From the NCBI RefSeq assembly GCF_000715075.1, contig NC_134101.1:191290103-191354102 (forward strand): a stretch of DNA of 64,000 nucleotides. Reading direction: 5' to 3'. The stretch comes from Nicotiana tabacum. Its lineage: Eukaryota; Streptophyta; Magnoliopsida; Solanales; Solanaceae. The notes under the pieces were generated by a model. The model saw only the letters and a program-made list of their open reading frames with translations. It made no database searches and had not been told where the DNA came from. The position numbers were made by a program, and so were the translations under genes. Of the stretch, positions 47,082 to 59,661 are shown piece by piece. Numbering within the stretch: the stretch's first letter is position 1; the number at the start of each line of letters is the position of its first letter.

Positions 47082-49633
47082 CTCATCATCAGAAAAGTGA
47101 CTCTTTTCACCTCAAATATCTTGTTAGCTATCTTTTTCAAGTGGTTTACTGAGATTTTGTCAGGAACGTAGGCCTCATTCAGGATCTTCATCAAAGCCCG
47201 ATGGTGCTCGTCTGAATGGATCAATACTGACAACAATAAAATCTGAGTTGGCGTCTTCCTCAACTGCTTCACAATGGAATAATCCTGCACTTTCATCTTT
47301 CTCAAGAACTCCTCTGCTTCTTCCTCAGCCACAACTTTCTTCGCCAATACCGGGTTCTCTTTGGAACTTTTAGCTTTTCTCAACTCTTCGGGAGCAAAGC
47401 ATATTCCCGATCGAGTCAAATCATGGGTCTCACATACTTCTTCTTTAACTTCTTTCCCATTGTAAGTCATTGTCACTCGTTCATAATTCCACGGGACCGC
47501 CCTGCTGTTGACTATTGGTAATTGAGTTATCGGCTTGATGATGACAGGGTCTATGCGGGCACCTTCCACAATTACAACAGGCTTGTTCGCCACTCCCGGC
47601 ACAACCACTTTCGCTCTTTCATGTTTCCCTGCGACGTCACTTGAGGACCACTTCTTGACAACCACAGATGGTTCCCTATTTGCCCCATTCATCTTGATCG
47701 CAAACTTCTCACTTGTTGACTTTTTGAATGGCCTGGCATCACTGGACCGAATCATCATGATAGTTTGCGAAGTCTTCTTGGGCTCCCCTTCCTTATGTAC
47801 TATCTCAATCATATTCGTCTCTTGATGAGCTAGTAATGGGTTCTGGTTGATATTAGGTGCCTCCAGAGCTTGGACCTCAATCCGATTAGTATCAATAAGC
47901 TCTTGAATAGCTATTTTCAATTGCCAGCACTTCTCTGTGTCGTGCCTCGGGGCACCAGAATAATATTCGTAACTCACAGAGTGATCAAGATTCCTCGGGG
48001 GAGGATTTGGCAATTTTGGTTCAATCGAACTCAGCATACCCAATTGCCTCAACCTGCGGAACAAACTGGTATAGGATTCTCCCAATGGAGTGAAAGTCTT
48101 CTTCTTCTACAACCTCTCATTCTTGGTGGCCTGATTGGGCCGAAAACCTATTCCAGGGGGATTTCGGTAGGCTCTTGGGGGTGGATAGACATTTTGTGGA
48201 GCTGGGTAGATACTTTGTGAAGCTGGCGCATGCCATTGTGCGTGAGCGGGAGGTTGAGTGTATATTTGTGCATGATGGACAGAAAAATGGGGATCTGGCG
48301 GTGGGTAGTAGTGTCGTGGTGGGCTATATGGAGTGTGGTGGTAAGTTTGGTGATAGGGTCGAAGCTTGTTGTAGTAATGTGAAGGGACCCTGGATCCGAC
48401 CCAAGCTCCCGACTCAATTGTCGCAACATCCTCTTTCTTCTTCTTCCCGAGTACACCCCCAGTACCATTTTGAATGGCCTGGGTGGTTGCTTTAATTGCT
48501 GAGTAGCTCATGATTTTATTAGACTTGAGTCCCTCTTCTACCATGCCTCCCATTTTAACAACCTCATTAAAGGACTTGCCCACTGCTGACACCAAGTGAC
48601 CAAAATAAGTGGGCTCCAAGGCCAGCAAAAAATAATTAACCATCTCGCTTTCTTTCATCGGAGGGTCAACCCTCGCTGCTTGCTCCCTCCAATGGAATCC
48701 ATATTCCCTGAAACCCTCACCAGGGTTTTTCTCAATCTTCGTCAATGACAGATGGTCTAGGATAATTTCAGGATTATACTGAAAATGATAGGCGAAGGCT
48801 TGGGCCAAATCGTCCCATGTGTACCACCTATTGTGATCTTGTCTAGTATACTATTCCAATGCCGATCCGCTCAGACTTTGGCTGAAATATGCCATCAATA
48901 ATTCATCTTTTCCGCCTGCCCCTCTCATCTTGCTACAAAATCCTCTTAAGTGTGCTACTAGGTCACCGTGCCCGTCGTACAAACCAAACTTAGGCATCTT
49001 GAACCCTGCTGGTAACTGAACATCTGGGAACATACATAAATCCTTATAGGCCACACTTACTTGACCTCTCAACCCCCTCATATCTCTAAATGATTGTTCC
49101 AAGCTTTTGACCTTTCTGATCATCTCATCATGTTTGGGATTTTTGGGTGGCTTCTCGGTCTCTACCGGGAGATCAAGATGAGGGGTGTAAGAATATGGTT
49201 CCGGAACTTTGAAGGTGGGTTCAGGAGGATAATACTGGTTGTCGTGAGTCTGTAATAGAGGTTCACTGGAAGATCAGTGTAATATAGCAGGTGGAGGTGC
49301 CACAAAAACAGGAGTGACTAGTGGAGGAGGGTGCAGGACTTGTTTGGGTGGTGGAGCTTGTGATGTATGGGAAGTGGTGCCATAGCACTGTTGGTAGAGA
49401 GGAAAGGCCGAAGACGAGTTCACAGTGGGAGGTTCCTGAGGTTGAGCCAATGGTGGGATATAGGTAGGGTTGGCGGGATAAACCGGTGGTGGATGCCCCT
49501 TTGCCCAGGCCTGGTACATTTCAGCCATTTGCTGCTTTAACTTATACATCTCTTCCCTCATTGCATTAACATCCAATTCTTCCACCTCTTTTGACGGATC
49601 GACGATACTTGCCTCCGGTTCTTGGTTGGCCAT
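47082..49633 (-). pseudogene. Ogre C gag
   Basis: The better preserved gag of the two. The probable start is ATG at 49633 (MANQEPEASIVDPSKEVEEL), then YKLKQQMAEMYQAWAKG and a Pro-rich region to 49274; SLEQSFRDMRGLRGQVSVAY and QLPAGFKMPKFGLYDGHGD (49123-48851); a 233-codon frame (48808-48107) with FREYGFHWREQAARVDPPMK and a Tyr/Pro/His-rich tail; then, across a TAG, a long frame to 47039 with YYSGAPRHDTEKCWQLK, a knuckle-like Gag C-terminal motif. The breaks are few: stops near 49270, 48850 and 48106, and the frameshift near 47095. Confidence 0.88.
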
Positions 49634-50439
49634 GTTCAGCTTGTCTTTTGATCGAGTTTTGTAGGAGTGAGTTGCCAGAATGCCAATCAACTAACCACCT
49701 GCCTGGACTCAATACATCAACAACAACCTTATTAGCGATTAGGGTTTTAACAAATTGGTAACCGCACATTTTGGGGAATGAATGCACCTAAGTAGTTAAC
49801 CGTTTCTATTATGCATTTGATCGGCTGCTTGCGTCATCCCGGCTTTTCCTTATTTCCATTTGCAATTTCTCTTTTCCTCCTTTTCTCTCTCTTCATTCCG
49901 GCCTTTACTTTTTCTTTGTTTTTATCCTCTCATTTCCCTCTTGTTTTGACTTTGTTTCTTTCTCTTGGTTTTCTTATTTTTCTCTCTTGTTTTCCCTCTT
50001 TCTTTTTCTTTTTCTTCTCTCTTTTTCTTTTGGTTATGGTCGAATCCTATGGAGATTGCCTACGTATCATGATCCCGCATGAATCAGACCTAGCATAGTT
50101 CTGGAAGATAAGTGTGAAAGTAAATAATAAAACATTTTGGGATTTTCAATTTTCATAAAAAGTAAATGCTTGCTTACAAAGACTCAAAACCAACAGACTC
50201 CAAACGAAACTAACAGACTCTGATGCAAAGATAAAATATAGACTCCGAATATAAACTATCACACTCCAACAAAAGAAAATACAGACTCGAAAAAAACTAG
50301 CAGACTCCAGCAGAAAGAAAATATAGACTCAAAACAACTGACAGACTCTACCAAAAAAGGAAATATAGACTCAAATGAAAAATCATGAATACATTAATGC
50401 TCCTGGTACCCGCGGGACATCATTCGGTCTCGCGCGGGC
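49634..50439 (-). other. Ogre C spacer between ORF1 and gag
   Basis: Non-coding counterpart of 30686-31358. A pyrimidine-rich tract at 49860-50035 is followed by the dispersed motif at 50052-50101 (GAGATTGCCTACGTATC ... GCATAGTTC). Between 50165 and 50390 short imperfect repeats of an AACAGACTC-like motif occur (also in B near 31260-31345). Confidence 0.75.
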
Positions 50440-50970
50440 CTATATGCAAGATCCGTGGTGCGAGTCATAGGCTTGGCACTTCACAACAATGTAATCGGCT
50501 ATGGTTCTAATTCTTTCTCTTATGACTCCTTTTTCTTGCAACAAACTCCCGATCTGCTGGGCCCTGGCTTCCAAAGTTTGCTCGGCCGCATGATTCTGCT
50601 CTTGAAGTTGTTGTGAATCCATTTCTAATTATGCCAATGCTGTATAAAAATGTTCTCTTTCTGCCTTAAAGTCTTTCGCCTGCTTGATCACTTTGTTCTC
50701 TGCAGCAACGACCCTTTTCTTTAATCCCGCGACCTCATTGTCGTACTTTTCTTCAACTGCTTAACCAGGCGTGCTCGTTCATTCGCGTTTTAAGCCAATT
50801 GCTTTCGAACCCTGGCTAGTTCGCTTTCTGCTTTGTTCAAATCAAAACTATAGTCACTCACTTTCTGCCTCAGGTTACCTATAAGTTTTTCATCTTTGGC
50901 ACTTCGGGCGGGGTTTTCTGCTGCTACTTTCATTTCCTGAATTTGGGTTCGAAGGGCCTCGTTTTCCTTA
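50440..50970 (-). pseudogene. Ogre C ORF1, C-terminal remnant
   Basis: Only the coiled-coil tail survives: KENEALRTQIQEMKVAAENP and SELARVRKQLA, then QQLQEQNHAAEQTLEARAQQ and KGVIRERIRTIADYI. It matches B ORF1 from about 32022 to 31500. The N-terminal mobile-domain-like part is deleted at the junction with the LTR at 50970/50971. The first ~30 codons of the open frame starting at 51065 are antisense LTR, not ORF1. Confidence 0.85.
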
Positions 50971-53624
50971 CGAGCTGAGTTGAGTTGACATACGTTTAAG
51001 CTGAGTTGACATACGTTTAAACTTACTGCTATAACAAACACGAACCAAAAGCCAAATAATTTCAACTAATCAAACTAAAAAATCAGAGTCCCTAATTATT
51101 ACATGTTCCACCAAGTCTAAAGCACTCTAGAGTCTTTTATACTCAAACAAAATTCAAATTCAGCATTTGGAACAGGCAGACAACAGCTTTGATTAAGATT
51201 CAGATCAAAAAGACCCCAATAGATGACTAAACTTGACTAGGCCTACTGTTAATCAACCTTCATGATAATTTAGAACCAGATAAAGTTCAGTTATACAACA
51301 CCATCATTTAACTATGAGACATTTAACATAAAGTGGTGTCTCTGGCCAACTCTAAACCAAATTCAGCCCTTAAAGGATATCATCACCAACCAGTGGAAAA
51401 GGAGAACAGGCACCATATAACTCATGATTATTTAAAAAAAAAAACTACGCTACACAAAAGAACAGGTTGACAATAGGCTCCAAATCTCCAGATTTCCATA
51501 TCAAACTTGAAGCAAGCTTTACATTAGGTAGAATTAAAGAACATATACCTGGAAAAGCAAAGAAAAATAAGAAGAGTGAAGGATTAGCAGCAGGCAACAG
51601 CAGAAGTCAGCCCAGATTCAACCAGTCAAGTAGTGAAATTAGCTCAAGAAGATCATTAGAATAGTAAACCAATAGCAAGACTTGAACCAGAACTTTTCAC
51701 AACCCAAATTCAATCCATTTCAACCCTAGAAAGAGAATCTATAATTTTCAGAAGCTTTTCAAGGAATTCTCACTAAGGAAAGGATCAGAAATTTCCATTT
51801 TATTCGGAATTTTGAACAAATCCTTTTCCGCTTCTGATTTCAGGTTTTTATTTCTTAATCCCTTGCCTTGAATATCAAGGTAGAGTGCCTTTATAGGCAA
51901 GGCATTTAGGGCTGCCTAAAAGAATTCAAATTTGCACTTAGAACCTTTTGAAATTTTGGTTTTTGCTTAGAAGACCTCATTGTAGAATTCAGAACTTCAG
52001 TTTAGTCCCCACCCCAGCTTCTTAGAAGCTTCCCCAGTTAGTTACTAAAGATTCCCTATGCCAATTACCCAGATTACCCCCTATTAATTACCCTCAGAAA
52101 TATTCATGGGTCCATTGGACCCAAGGACTCAAAAACCAACCTAACTCTTACAAGACCTGGGTTAATCCCTTTTTGGGCCCAGGTCTAACTCCGAAATTCA
52201 GAAAAAATGAGGAGGCAGAATAGACACTTCGGATTTCAAACCAGCCATGAACCAAATGTTCTAAATACGTCCCAAAATTAAACAAACTGATCTAACAAAT
52301 TCAAACAAAACAGAGGAAGCTAATAACTAATATTAACTCTAACAAAAGGAACCATATGCAGAGATGATTTTGAAAACAGAAGAAAAAGAGGGAAAACTAG
52401 AAGAAAATAAGAGAAGAAATGAACGGAAGAACACTGGACTTACCAGATGAACATAAGCTTGAACTAATCTCCAAAGAAACCCCTTGATTTTTTGGCCGAG
52501 ATAGACTTTAACCGTGTGTTCTCGACCGAAAACACACGATTAAAGTCAAATTCAACCTCAAATATCTCGAAACCTCATTACTCTAATTTTGGGATTTAGG
52601 GTTCGTATTTTCAAGTCTAGATTCGACGGGTCTGGTGAAGATTCGAGGAAAACCAATTGTGAATCAGGTATGAGGGGGCAAGGGGGTTACGGGGTGTTAT
52701 TTTGGGGCCAATTGGATGAGTTAGGGTTTCAGTCGTTCTCTTTTATTCAAGATTCGAGAGGTTGGGCTGGGAGTCGAGGGAAGGGGTTTGGAGATTTGGA
52801 AAGAGGAGAAGGAGAGGAATCTATGGTGTAAAAATAGGGTTGATTGGAGCAACGCCGTCGGCGGAGGCGATTTCCGGCGGGCGGCTCACGGTGGAGGCGG
52901 TGAGGGGTTCTCTGAGTGTGTGTGGGGACGATGAGAGGGGGGTGGAAAGTGTTTGGACAATAATATACCTAGGGACCCCGTGTTCCCAGCCGTTCGATCG
53001 AGAAACCTCCACGGCTGGGATTGAACACTGGTTAAACGGTGTCGTTTGGATACTAGACAGGGCGGAACGGGTTGGGGCGCGGGTTTGGGCCGGTTCGAGT
53101 GGGTCTCGGGGAAAATATACTTGGGCCTGGGGAGATTGAATTTAAAACAGCCCAAATATCAGATTTTGTATTCCTTTCCAATTTCTTTTTATTTTCAAAT
53201 TCTTTTAATTAATTCCAAAAAAAATAAAACCTGAATAAAAATCTTAAAACTAGATTATCCTACCAAATTAAAATGATTAACTCTAAATAATAATTACCAC
53301 AACTAATTAAATACCAAATTAAAGAAAAACTACAAAAATTCAAAACTAAAAATTTAAAATGCAAAAATAAGTTATTTTTTTGTGATTTTTCCATTTTTAT
53401 AAGACACTAAATTACTAATTAATTCAAGAATGCAAAATTAGATCCTAAATGCAAATGCAGTGTATTTTTGTATTTTCATGAATTAAATAAAATAAACATG
53501 CACAGACAAATGCAAACAATAACAAAAATGCTACGAAAATCTATGAAATTGCAAATAATGGAAAATTTTATTTTTCTTGAATCCATGGGAATAACTCATA
53601 TAGGGCAAAAATTACGTGCTCACA
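50971..53624 (-). repeat. Ogre C 5' LTR, truncated
   Basis: Starts abruptly at CGAGCTGAGTTGAG, equivalent to 36381 of the 3' LTR, and runs to TACGTGCTCACA at 53624. About 1.4 kb of the LTR nearest the primer site is missing. A near-duplicate of about 21 bp (GCTGAGTTGACATACGTTTAA) lies at the junction. By eye the retained part differs from the 3' LTR by only a few percent. Confidence 0.9.
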
Positions 53625-53629
53625 GCTCT
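53625..53629. repeat. Target-site duplication of Ogre C (right, GCTCT)
   Basis: Partner of CCTCT at 34965-34969. It is followed by TTTAATTAAG, which continues the LTR of element B exactly as at 16799. Confidence 0.88.
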
Positions 53630-56600
53630 TTTAATTAAGAAATTATCTTTAAACAGGTCGCGCATACGTGTACCCGTTTGTTTGGTGCGTCAAAAATCAT
53701 GTCACACGAATGTGTCCAAATTAACAATGCTTTATTATTATTAAGAAAGTTTGACCGAAGTTGCGCGAACGCATACTCCGGTTTTGTTTTTAGAAATCGC
53801 AATCATGTCATGCAAATGTGTCCAAAACCGTGATGGTATATTAAACGGGCCTAAAACAAACTACGAACATTTGTTATTTTATATCTAAATCATAAGAAAT
53901 TAATAGAGGGTCATATGTGATTTAATTATGGATGACACACCTCGATTCTAATTTAAGGTAGCTCAAACTAAATTTGGAGGGCCATAAGCTATTTGTATTA
54001 TATAATATGGCTCACCTCAATTATTAAAGGGGTTTGGCTAATTCATTAAAGAGCATAAGAAATTTTCGAATCAATTTTACGAAACCAGACTTAACCAATT
54101 TGTAATAATGGGGAATTGGGCCAGTTATTAGAACGAGTTGGGCCAACAACGGCCATCAGCGAAAAAGTACTCATGTGGCAAGGCCTGCCATTTCTTATTT
54201 TTCTAATGCTTTCGATGCTCTGGGCCCAGATAGAGCCCAAATTTAACAAGAGAATAGGCATTAGCATACGCTGATCAGAGATCAAACCTCTGTGGAGCCC
54301 AAACCAATTCAAGCATAAAAACTAGACTCCAAATGGCCATTATGAAATCAACCCGCAAATAAGTTACTAGATTTCAGCATTATAAATAAATGTATCATTA
54401 ATTGTTCGAAACAAACAAACACCTACACTAAGCATCATTCAATTGAACTGTCCTAAGTTGTTATTACAATTCTTTATACACAAGCAATTTACTCAATAAT
54501 CTGCGTACTAACACGATTTTCATATTCAGCATGCATATATTAACATATATTTCTCTATATCCTATTTCCCTCACCTTAAATCCTCATTCCCAATGACTTG
54601 AAATTAACAATTAACTTGCAAAGCAATGAGATCCAAAACGACATACTTTAGGCTAACATGCTCAACACAGAACCTAAATAATGTTTCATTTCACACATTT
54701 CCATTAAGTTTCCTTTTAGTTCAGACTTAAAAACCATAACAAGAACTCTAAATCCAGCACTTAGCTATGAGTGCTTTGCTAAAAAAATAACCTCATATCA
54801 AATACAAGCCAACTTAGTTCTCATAATGAACATACAGTACATAAAAAAGGCTTAGAATCATGTAATCTAGGAAAGATGAAACTAAACTAAAGATTCAAAA
54901 CATTGAAGCCATGCTTAGCATTTCGAGTTTTATTTCACACTTCGAATCAAAACTTCACATAATGTGGGATTCAGAAAAGTGTACCTGGAAAGCAAAAAAA
55001 ACAGAAAAATGAGGGATCAGCAGTAAACAATAGTAGCTAGCCCATATTCGACCAATCAAACAGTGAAATCAGCTCAAGAAGTTCAATGGAACAGTAAACC
55101 AACAACAAAACTTGAACCAAAACTTTTCGAAACCGAAAACTCAATCCATTTCAACCCCAGAATGAGAAACTATAAGATTTCAATCGATTTGAGCTAAAGT
55201 CTGAAGATGAGAAGAAAAAAACCTAGCAACATTTCAATAGTTTTCCCAAAGAAACTGAAGAGAATTTGAGATTATTTCAGAATTCTTCAAAAACCAGTCG
55301 TTTTTGTTTTCAGGATCTTTTCTTCCCTTTTTTTCTCTCACTTAAATATCAAGTCATGATGACTTTATAGGCAAGGCATTAGGACAGCTTAAAGGTATCA
55401 GATTTTACACTTTTCACCTTTTTATGTTTTCATTTTTGCTTAAGGGATCTTAATTTAAAAACAAACTTCCACATTAGTCCCAACAACCAGCTTCCTAGAA
55501 GTTTCCTTAGGCTGTTACATAAGATTCTTTTTACCAGACTTCCTAAACTACCCCCCACATACCCTGTTAATTACCCTTCAGAACCTCAAATGGGTCATGG
55601 GTCAAATGACCCAATGGTTAAACTAGGCTTGGGCTCATAAAATCAATTCGAATTCCTAGGAATGAATTCAAAGCCCAAACGGCAAAATGAATCAAACCAA
55701 GATTTAGCAAATTATGACAAACAGTAGGAAAGTGATTAAACAACTTCACAAAACTTAAAATCTAAACTAAAAGACTAAATGGCTAAACAAACAAAGTGAA
55801 ATCAGAAATTACTCACTGTTAACAAAAGAATTAGACAAACCAAGCAAAAAATCATAGAACAAAACTTGGAAAGGAAAAACTAAAAAGGAACCAAACGGAC
55901 AGTACTTAATTTAGCTAAAACTTGTTCGCATATCAATTTAATTAACCAGAGAGAAAGAGAAGAAATGAAGAGGAAAGAAAACTGAAGGAACACTAGAATG
56001 AATAAAAGGAAAAGAGGAAACTCACCAAACCAGGCCCGAACTCGCGATTGATACTCTGATTTAGTCCCAAAATAACGTCAATCGCTTTTTCTTTGCCAAG
56101 AACAAGCAAACATCATTATTTTGTGACCAAATCGACCCTGAACACTAAGAAGACTTGGAGGAATATCCTTGCATTTGGCTTATGGGGCTCGAACTCTAGA
56201 TTTGAAATTCGAGAAGTTCTAGTCATATTCGAAGGAAACGGAGTGAGGATTTGCAAAGGGGGGAGTGAAGGGATTCTGGGGTGTTATTTTGGGGTGGTTT
56301 GGTGGTGGCATCGCCACCGGAGAACATCATGGCGGCGCTAGGATTTCTAAAGTTTGAGACTTTTCTGGTGGGATTTGAGAGGAGTGGAGCGTGGATTTGG
56401 GATGAGGAGGTGGAGGAGAAGCAGTGGTGTAAAAATGGGGATGATTGGCCACCGGCCGCCACCGTGGGCGATTTCCGGTGGGCGGCGGATGGTGGTTTAA
56501 GGTGGTGTTTGGTTGGGGTCTCTGAAGATACGAGGGAGAGAGACGAGAAATGGGGGGGTCTGAGGGGAGGGTAGGGTTATTTCGGACAGATAAATAGACT

Positions 56601-57287
56601 GGGGAGTTTGGTTCCCAACTGTTGGATCAATGGAGATCAACGGTTGGGATCCGAGGAGGGGAAACGATGTCGTTTGGTTGGGAAGTGGGGCTGGACCGGG
56701 TTGGGGCATGGGTTTGGGCCTCAATTGCACGGGTTCTGGGGAGGAATTTATTGGGCTGGTGTAATTCAAATCAAACATGGCCCAAAACCTTTGATCCATT
56801 CAATTCTTTCTCTTCCTTTTCAATTTTCTTTTATTTTCAAACTCTTTTTAATTAATTTCCTTTTCTTCTTTTCATTTCTTATTTCTTCAAAATTAAAAAT
56901 TCTAAGTTAAATCCTAAAACCAAATTAACTTATCAAAAACACTAATTAAACTCAAATAATAATTATCACAATTAATTAAGATCCAAATCGAAGGGAAAAC
57001 TACCAAAATTTAAAGATTAAAATTAAAGAGTGCAAATTAAACTATTTTTGTAATTTTTTCATTTTTATAAACAACCAATTTGCTAATTAATCTTAAAAAT
57101 GCAAAGTCAAATCCTAAATGCAAATGCAACCTATATTTTGTATTTTTCATAAATACGCACCAGCAAATGCAAACAATTAACAAGAAAGTGCTACAAAAAT
57201 CTACAAAATTGCAAACCAATGAAAAAGAATTATTTTGTTTTGAATTTATGGGAGTAATTCATATAGGGCAAAAATCACGTGCTCACA
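53630..57287 (-). repeat. Ogre B 5' LTR, outer segment
   Basis: Matches 16799-20482 of the 3' LTR of B over its length and ends CACGTGCTCACA at 57287. Frames such as 56093-56910 are antisense copies of the same LTR stretch and are not genes. Confidence 0.92.
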
Positions 57288-57292
57288 GAACC
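57288..57292. repeat. Target-site duplication of Ogre B (right, GAACC)
   Basis: Partner of GGACC at 16464-16468. Athila protease sequence resumes here. Confidence 0.85.
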
Positions 57293-57560
57293 TCCTTATT
57301 CTATTCCACTTTTACCACTATAAAATCTACAAGAAATACAAACTAATCTACCTGAACTAATACATATTCCATTATCCTCTCGGGTATTATAGTTGTTTGA
57401 TCTGCCAGTTGCAATAATATTGGTGCAGACCTTATCTCTCCAATCTCATTCTCCAATTTCCTGTAAATAGACAAAGGCATTAGATTAATTGAGGTACCAG
57501 AATCACATAAAGATTTATCAAAGTTAAGAGTGCCTAAAGAGCAAGATATAGTAAAACTCT
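57293..57560 (-). pseudogene. Athila protease, N-terminal part
   Basis: On the minus strand: SLGTLNFDKSLCDSGTSINL, with the catalytic Asp in LCDSGTS, then MPLSIYRKLENEIGE and PILLQLADQTT. A few stops lie near the Ogre junction. The domain continues at 16468 after a 41-kb interruption. The DSG block and the LADQT block are the standard Athila retropepsin layout. Confidence 0.82.
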
Positions 57561-59513
57561 CTGGATCTCCACACTTTTATGGGAGATTGTTTTGCAAGAT
57601 TGCACTGCAATTCTCTGTGAGGTTGACCATCGATGTCTCTTCAATCTTCCTCTTCTTTGTAAGAATCTCCTTCAAGAACTTGGCATAAGCTGGCATTTGT
57701 GAGAGCATTTCTGTGAATGGAAAATTTACATTAACCTATCTCAGCACATCTATAAATCTCTCAAACTGCTTGTCCAACTTTTCTCTATACAGCTTTTACG
57801 GGAAAAGTAGAGCAGGCATATGCTCGTTCACATCATGTTCCTCTCTTCTTGAAACTTCCTTTTTTTCGTTTTGTTTTCTCCCTTCTTGCCTTTCTTCTTC
57901 TTATCAACTTCAATTTTCAGCTGATCCCCACTTTATTTTTCAGATATCACCTCTTTTTGGACTGGAATGAGATCTTTCAACACTTGCCCGCTTCTTATTG
58001 TCACTGCATTCACCATTTCTTTGGGATTCTTTTCAGCATCAGCTATCAACGTACCTTGGATTCTCTCAGACAATATAATTGCAATTTGTCTCACTTGTCT
58101 CTCAAAGTTTCGCAAACCTGTGCCAAGTTCTTTGATGACTGCTCCATGAGTTTCTAGCCTCTCATCTGTCTTGACAATGAAGGCCTTCATTAAATCTTCT
58201 AAACCAAATTGATCGAGCTGTTGATGCTGAAACTGCATCCTCGGCTGTTTCACAAAACCAGGAGCTTCTTGTCCCTGAAATCTGGGGTTATTTTGTTGCC
58301 ATGCTTTTGCGGTACCCCTGGTGAACTTCATGAAAAACCTATGTGCTTCTGACCCATTGCATTGAAGTTATAATTACCCACAACATTCACTACCTCCATT
58401 GAAGCTTGACACTCATGAGTAGGATGTCCTCTTTCACATATATCACAAGTTGCATGACGCTCATTGTGTATTGAGGCTAAGATCAGCTTCATTATTTCTT
58501 TGTCCATGGCATCAAGCTGTACCTGTACAGATGTATTAGCATCAACTTGGTAAACACTAGTTGATCTTCTTCTTTTAGCAATCTCAGAGGGCCACTGATT
58601 CGCATCTTTAGAAAACTCATCTAGAATTGTGACTATCTCCTCCAGAGGCTCTTCATCATTGGGCCTCCAGCTGCATTGCTCAATGTTCTGCGTGAAGTCG
58701 GTGTCAGTCCATCCCAAAAATCCTAGAGTTGTATCCACACTATCTCCTCAAGCCTCTCCCATGCTTCAAACACAGTTTCAGTCTCATTGTAGCAGAAGTT
58801 ATGGATTTCTCTTCTAAAATTGCTCGTCTTAGCTGGTGAAAAATATTTATCAAGAAATTTTCTGGTCATCTCATCCCATGTTCTAATCGATCCATTAGGC
58901 AAGTTGTGAAGCCAGTGCTTTGCATCATCTTTGAGTGTGAAGGGAATGCCCTTAAGTAAACTACATCTTATGACACACCATTGTATTAAAAGGTGTCCAT
59001 AATGTCCTCGAAGTCCATTAGATGGTTGTTTGGATCTTCGTTTGTCTTTCCTCTAAAGACACGACAAATTTGAAAGGTTTGAAAAAACCCTTGCTTCAAC
59101 TCGAAATTGTTAGCTGCAATTGAAGGTGGTCTCACACTTGATAACCCTTGGTTGTAGATCGGTCTAGCATAATCGCCAAGTGTTCTCCCAGCACCAGGAG
59201 GTATATTTCCAAATTGGTCTGCACCCAAAGGTTTATTCTAAGCAATTATCCGAGCCCTCTCTTCTTCATAGACAGTTTGTGCATCTCTAAGAGTTGCTTC
59301 CTCAGCATCCCGTGCAGTTTTTTCTCTTTGTTGGGCTGCCTCCCTTGCAGCTAAATCAACATTATCATCATCTCCAGCCATAGTCTCTTTGGTTGAGGAT
59401 TGCCCAAACTTCTCTAAAGTCTCGGGGAGATTTTCTTCCTTCCTCATCTGTTGCAGTTGTTTCTCTATCTCTGATTCGTATGGTAGTACTTCATTCCCAG
59501 AAAATCGAGCCAT
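57561..59513 (-). pseudogene. Athila gag
   Basis: Structural protein gene. The start is ATG at 59513 (MARFSGNEVLPYESEIEKQL), followed by an acidic/Ala-rich segment and, after a stop, NIPPGAGRTLGDYARPIYN. A capsid (Retrotrans_gag-like) block is readable at about 58950-58741: AFPFTLKDDAKHWLHNLPNG, SIRTWDEMTRKFLDKYF, ETVFEAWERLEE. A zinc knuckle follows at about 58455 (CDICERGHPTHEC). The last ~400 bp (58331-57933) encode a Gln-rich stretch (NNPRFQGQEAPGF) and a segment ending RSGQVLKDLIPV. Stops near 59236, 58985 and 58740 break the frame. Confidence 0.85.
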
Positions 59514-59638
59514 GCATCACTCTTACCTGTAACCTGCACATAGTCAAAAAACACCAAACGTAAAAAGAGAAAAATAAAATAAAAAGAAAAATTCCTGAAT
59601 TAGCACTACAAACTATTTCAAACACTATTAATTGCCAA
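59514..59638 (-). other. Athila 5' leader
   Basis: Short non-coding stretch between the primer site and the gag start codon. Nothing else is recognised. Confidence 0.7.
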
Positions 59639-59656
59639 TCCCCGGCAATGACACCA
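59639..59656 (-). promoter_or_regulatory. Athila primer binding site
   Basis: The minus strand reads TGGTGTCATTGCCGGGGA, close to the Athila-type site TGGCGCCGTTGCCGGGGA attributed to tRNA-Asp. The changes include C-to-T type decay. It is separated from the LTR by five bases. Confidence 0.88.
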
Positions 59657-59661
59657 AAATT

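Larger units (their letters stand above)
34970..53624 (-). mobile_element. Ogre/Tat-type LTR retrotransposon C, 5'-truncated
   Basis: Inserted in the 5' LTR of element B. It is 18.66 kb, with a full 3' LTR (34970-39015), the standard Ogre order of integrase, RNase H, reverse transcriptase, intron, protease and gag on the minus strand, and a broken ORF1. At 50970/50971 ORF1 runs straight into the middle of the 5' LTR: about 2.6 kb of ORF1, leader and primer site and 1.4 kb of LTR are gone. Its LTRs are a different subfamily from those of B outside the first few hundred bases, while coding regions are close relatives. Confidence 0.92.
16469..57287 (-). mobile_element. Ogre/Tat-type LTR retrotransposon B, split by Ogre C
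   Basis: Spans 40.8 kb, of which about 18.7 kb is element C; its own length is about 22.2 kb, in the usual Ogre range. LTRs are about 4.0 kb, start TGTCACACCTCC and end GTGCTCACA. The primer site matches tRNA-Arg, as is usual in Ogre. Order on the minus strand: ORF1 (33441-31359), gag (from 30685), protease (to 27227), predicted intron (27226-27048), reverse transcriptase, two RNase H domains, integrase (to 23590), about 3.1 kb of repeat-rich 3' untranslated DNA, polypurine tract, 3' LTR. Multiple stops and frameshifts make it non-functional. Confidence 0.92.

Noticed and set aside
50790..51065. 91-codon frame with a hydrophobic, signal-peptide-like start
   Set aside because: The hydrophobic start is antisense LTR joined by deletion to the ORF1 coiled coil; it is not an evolved signal peptide.
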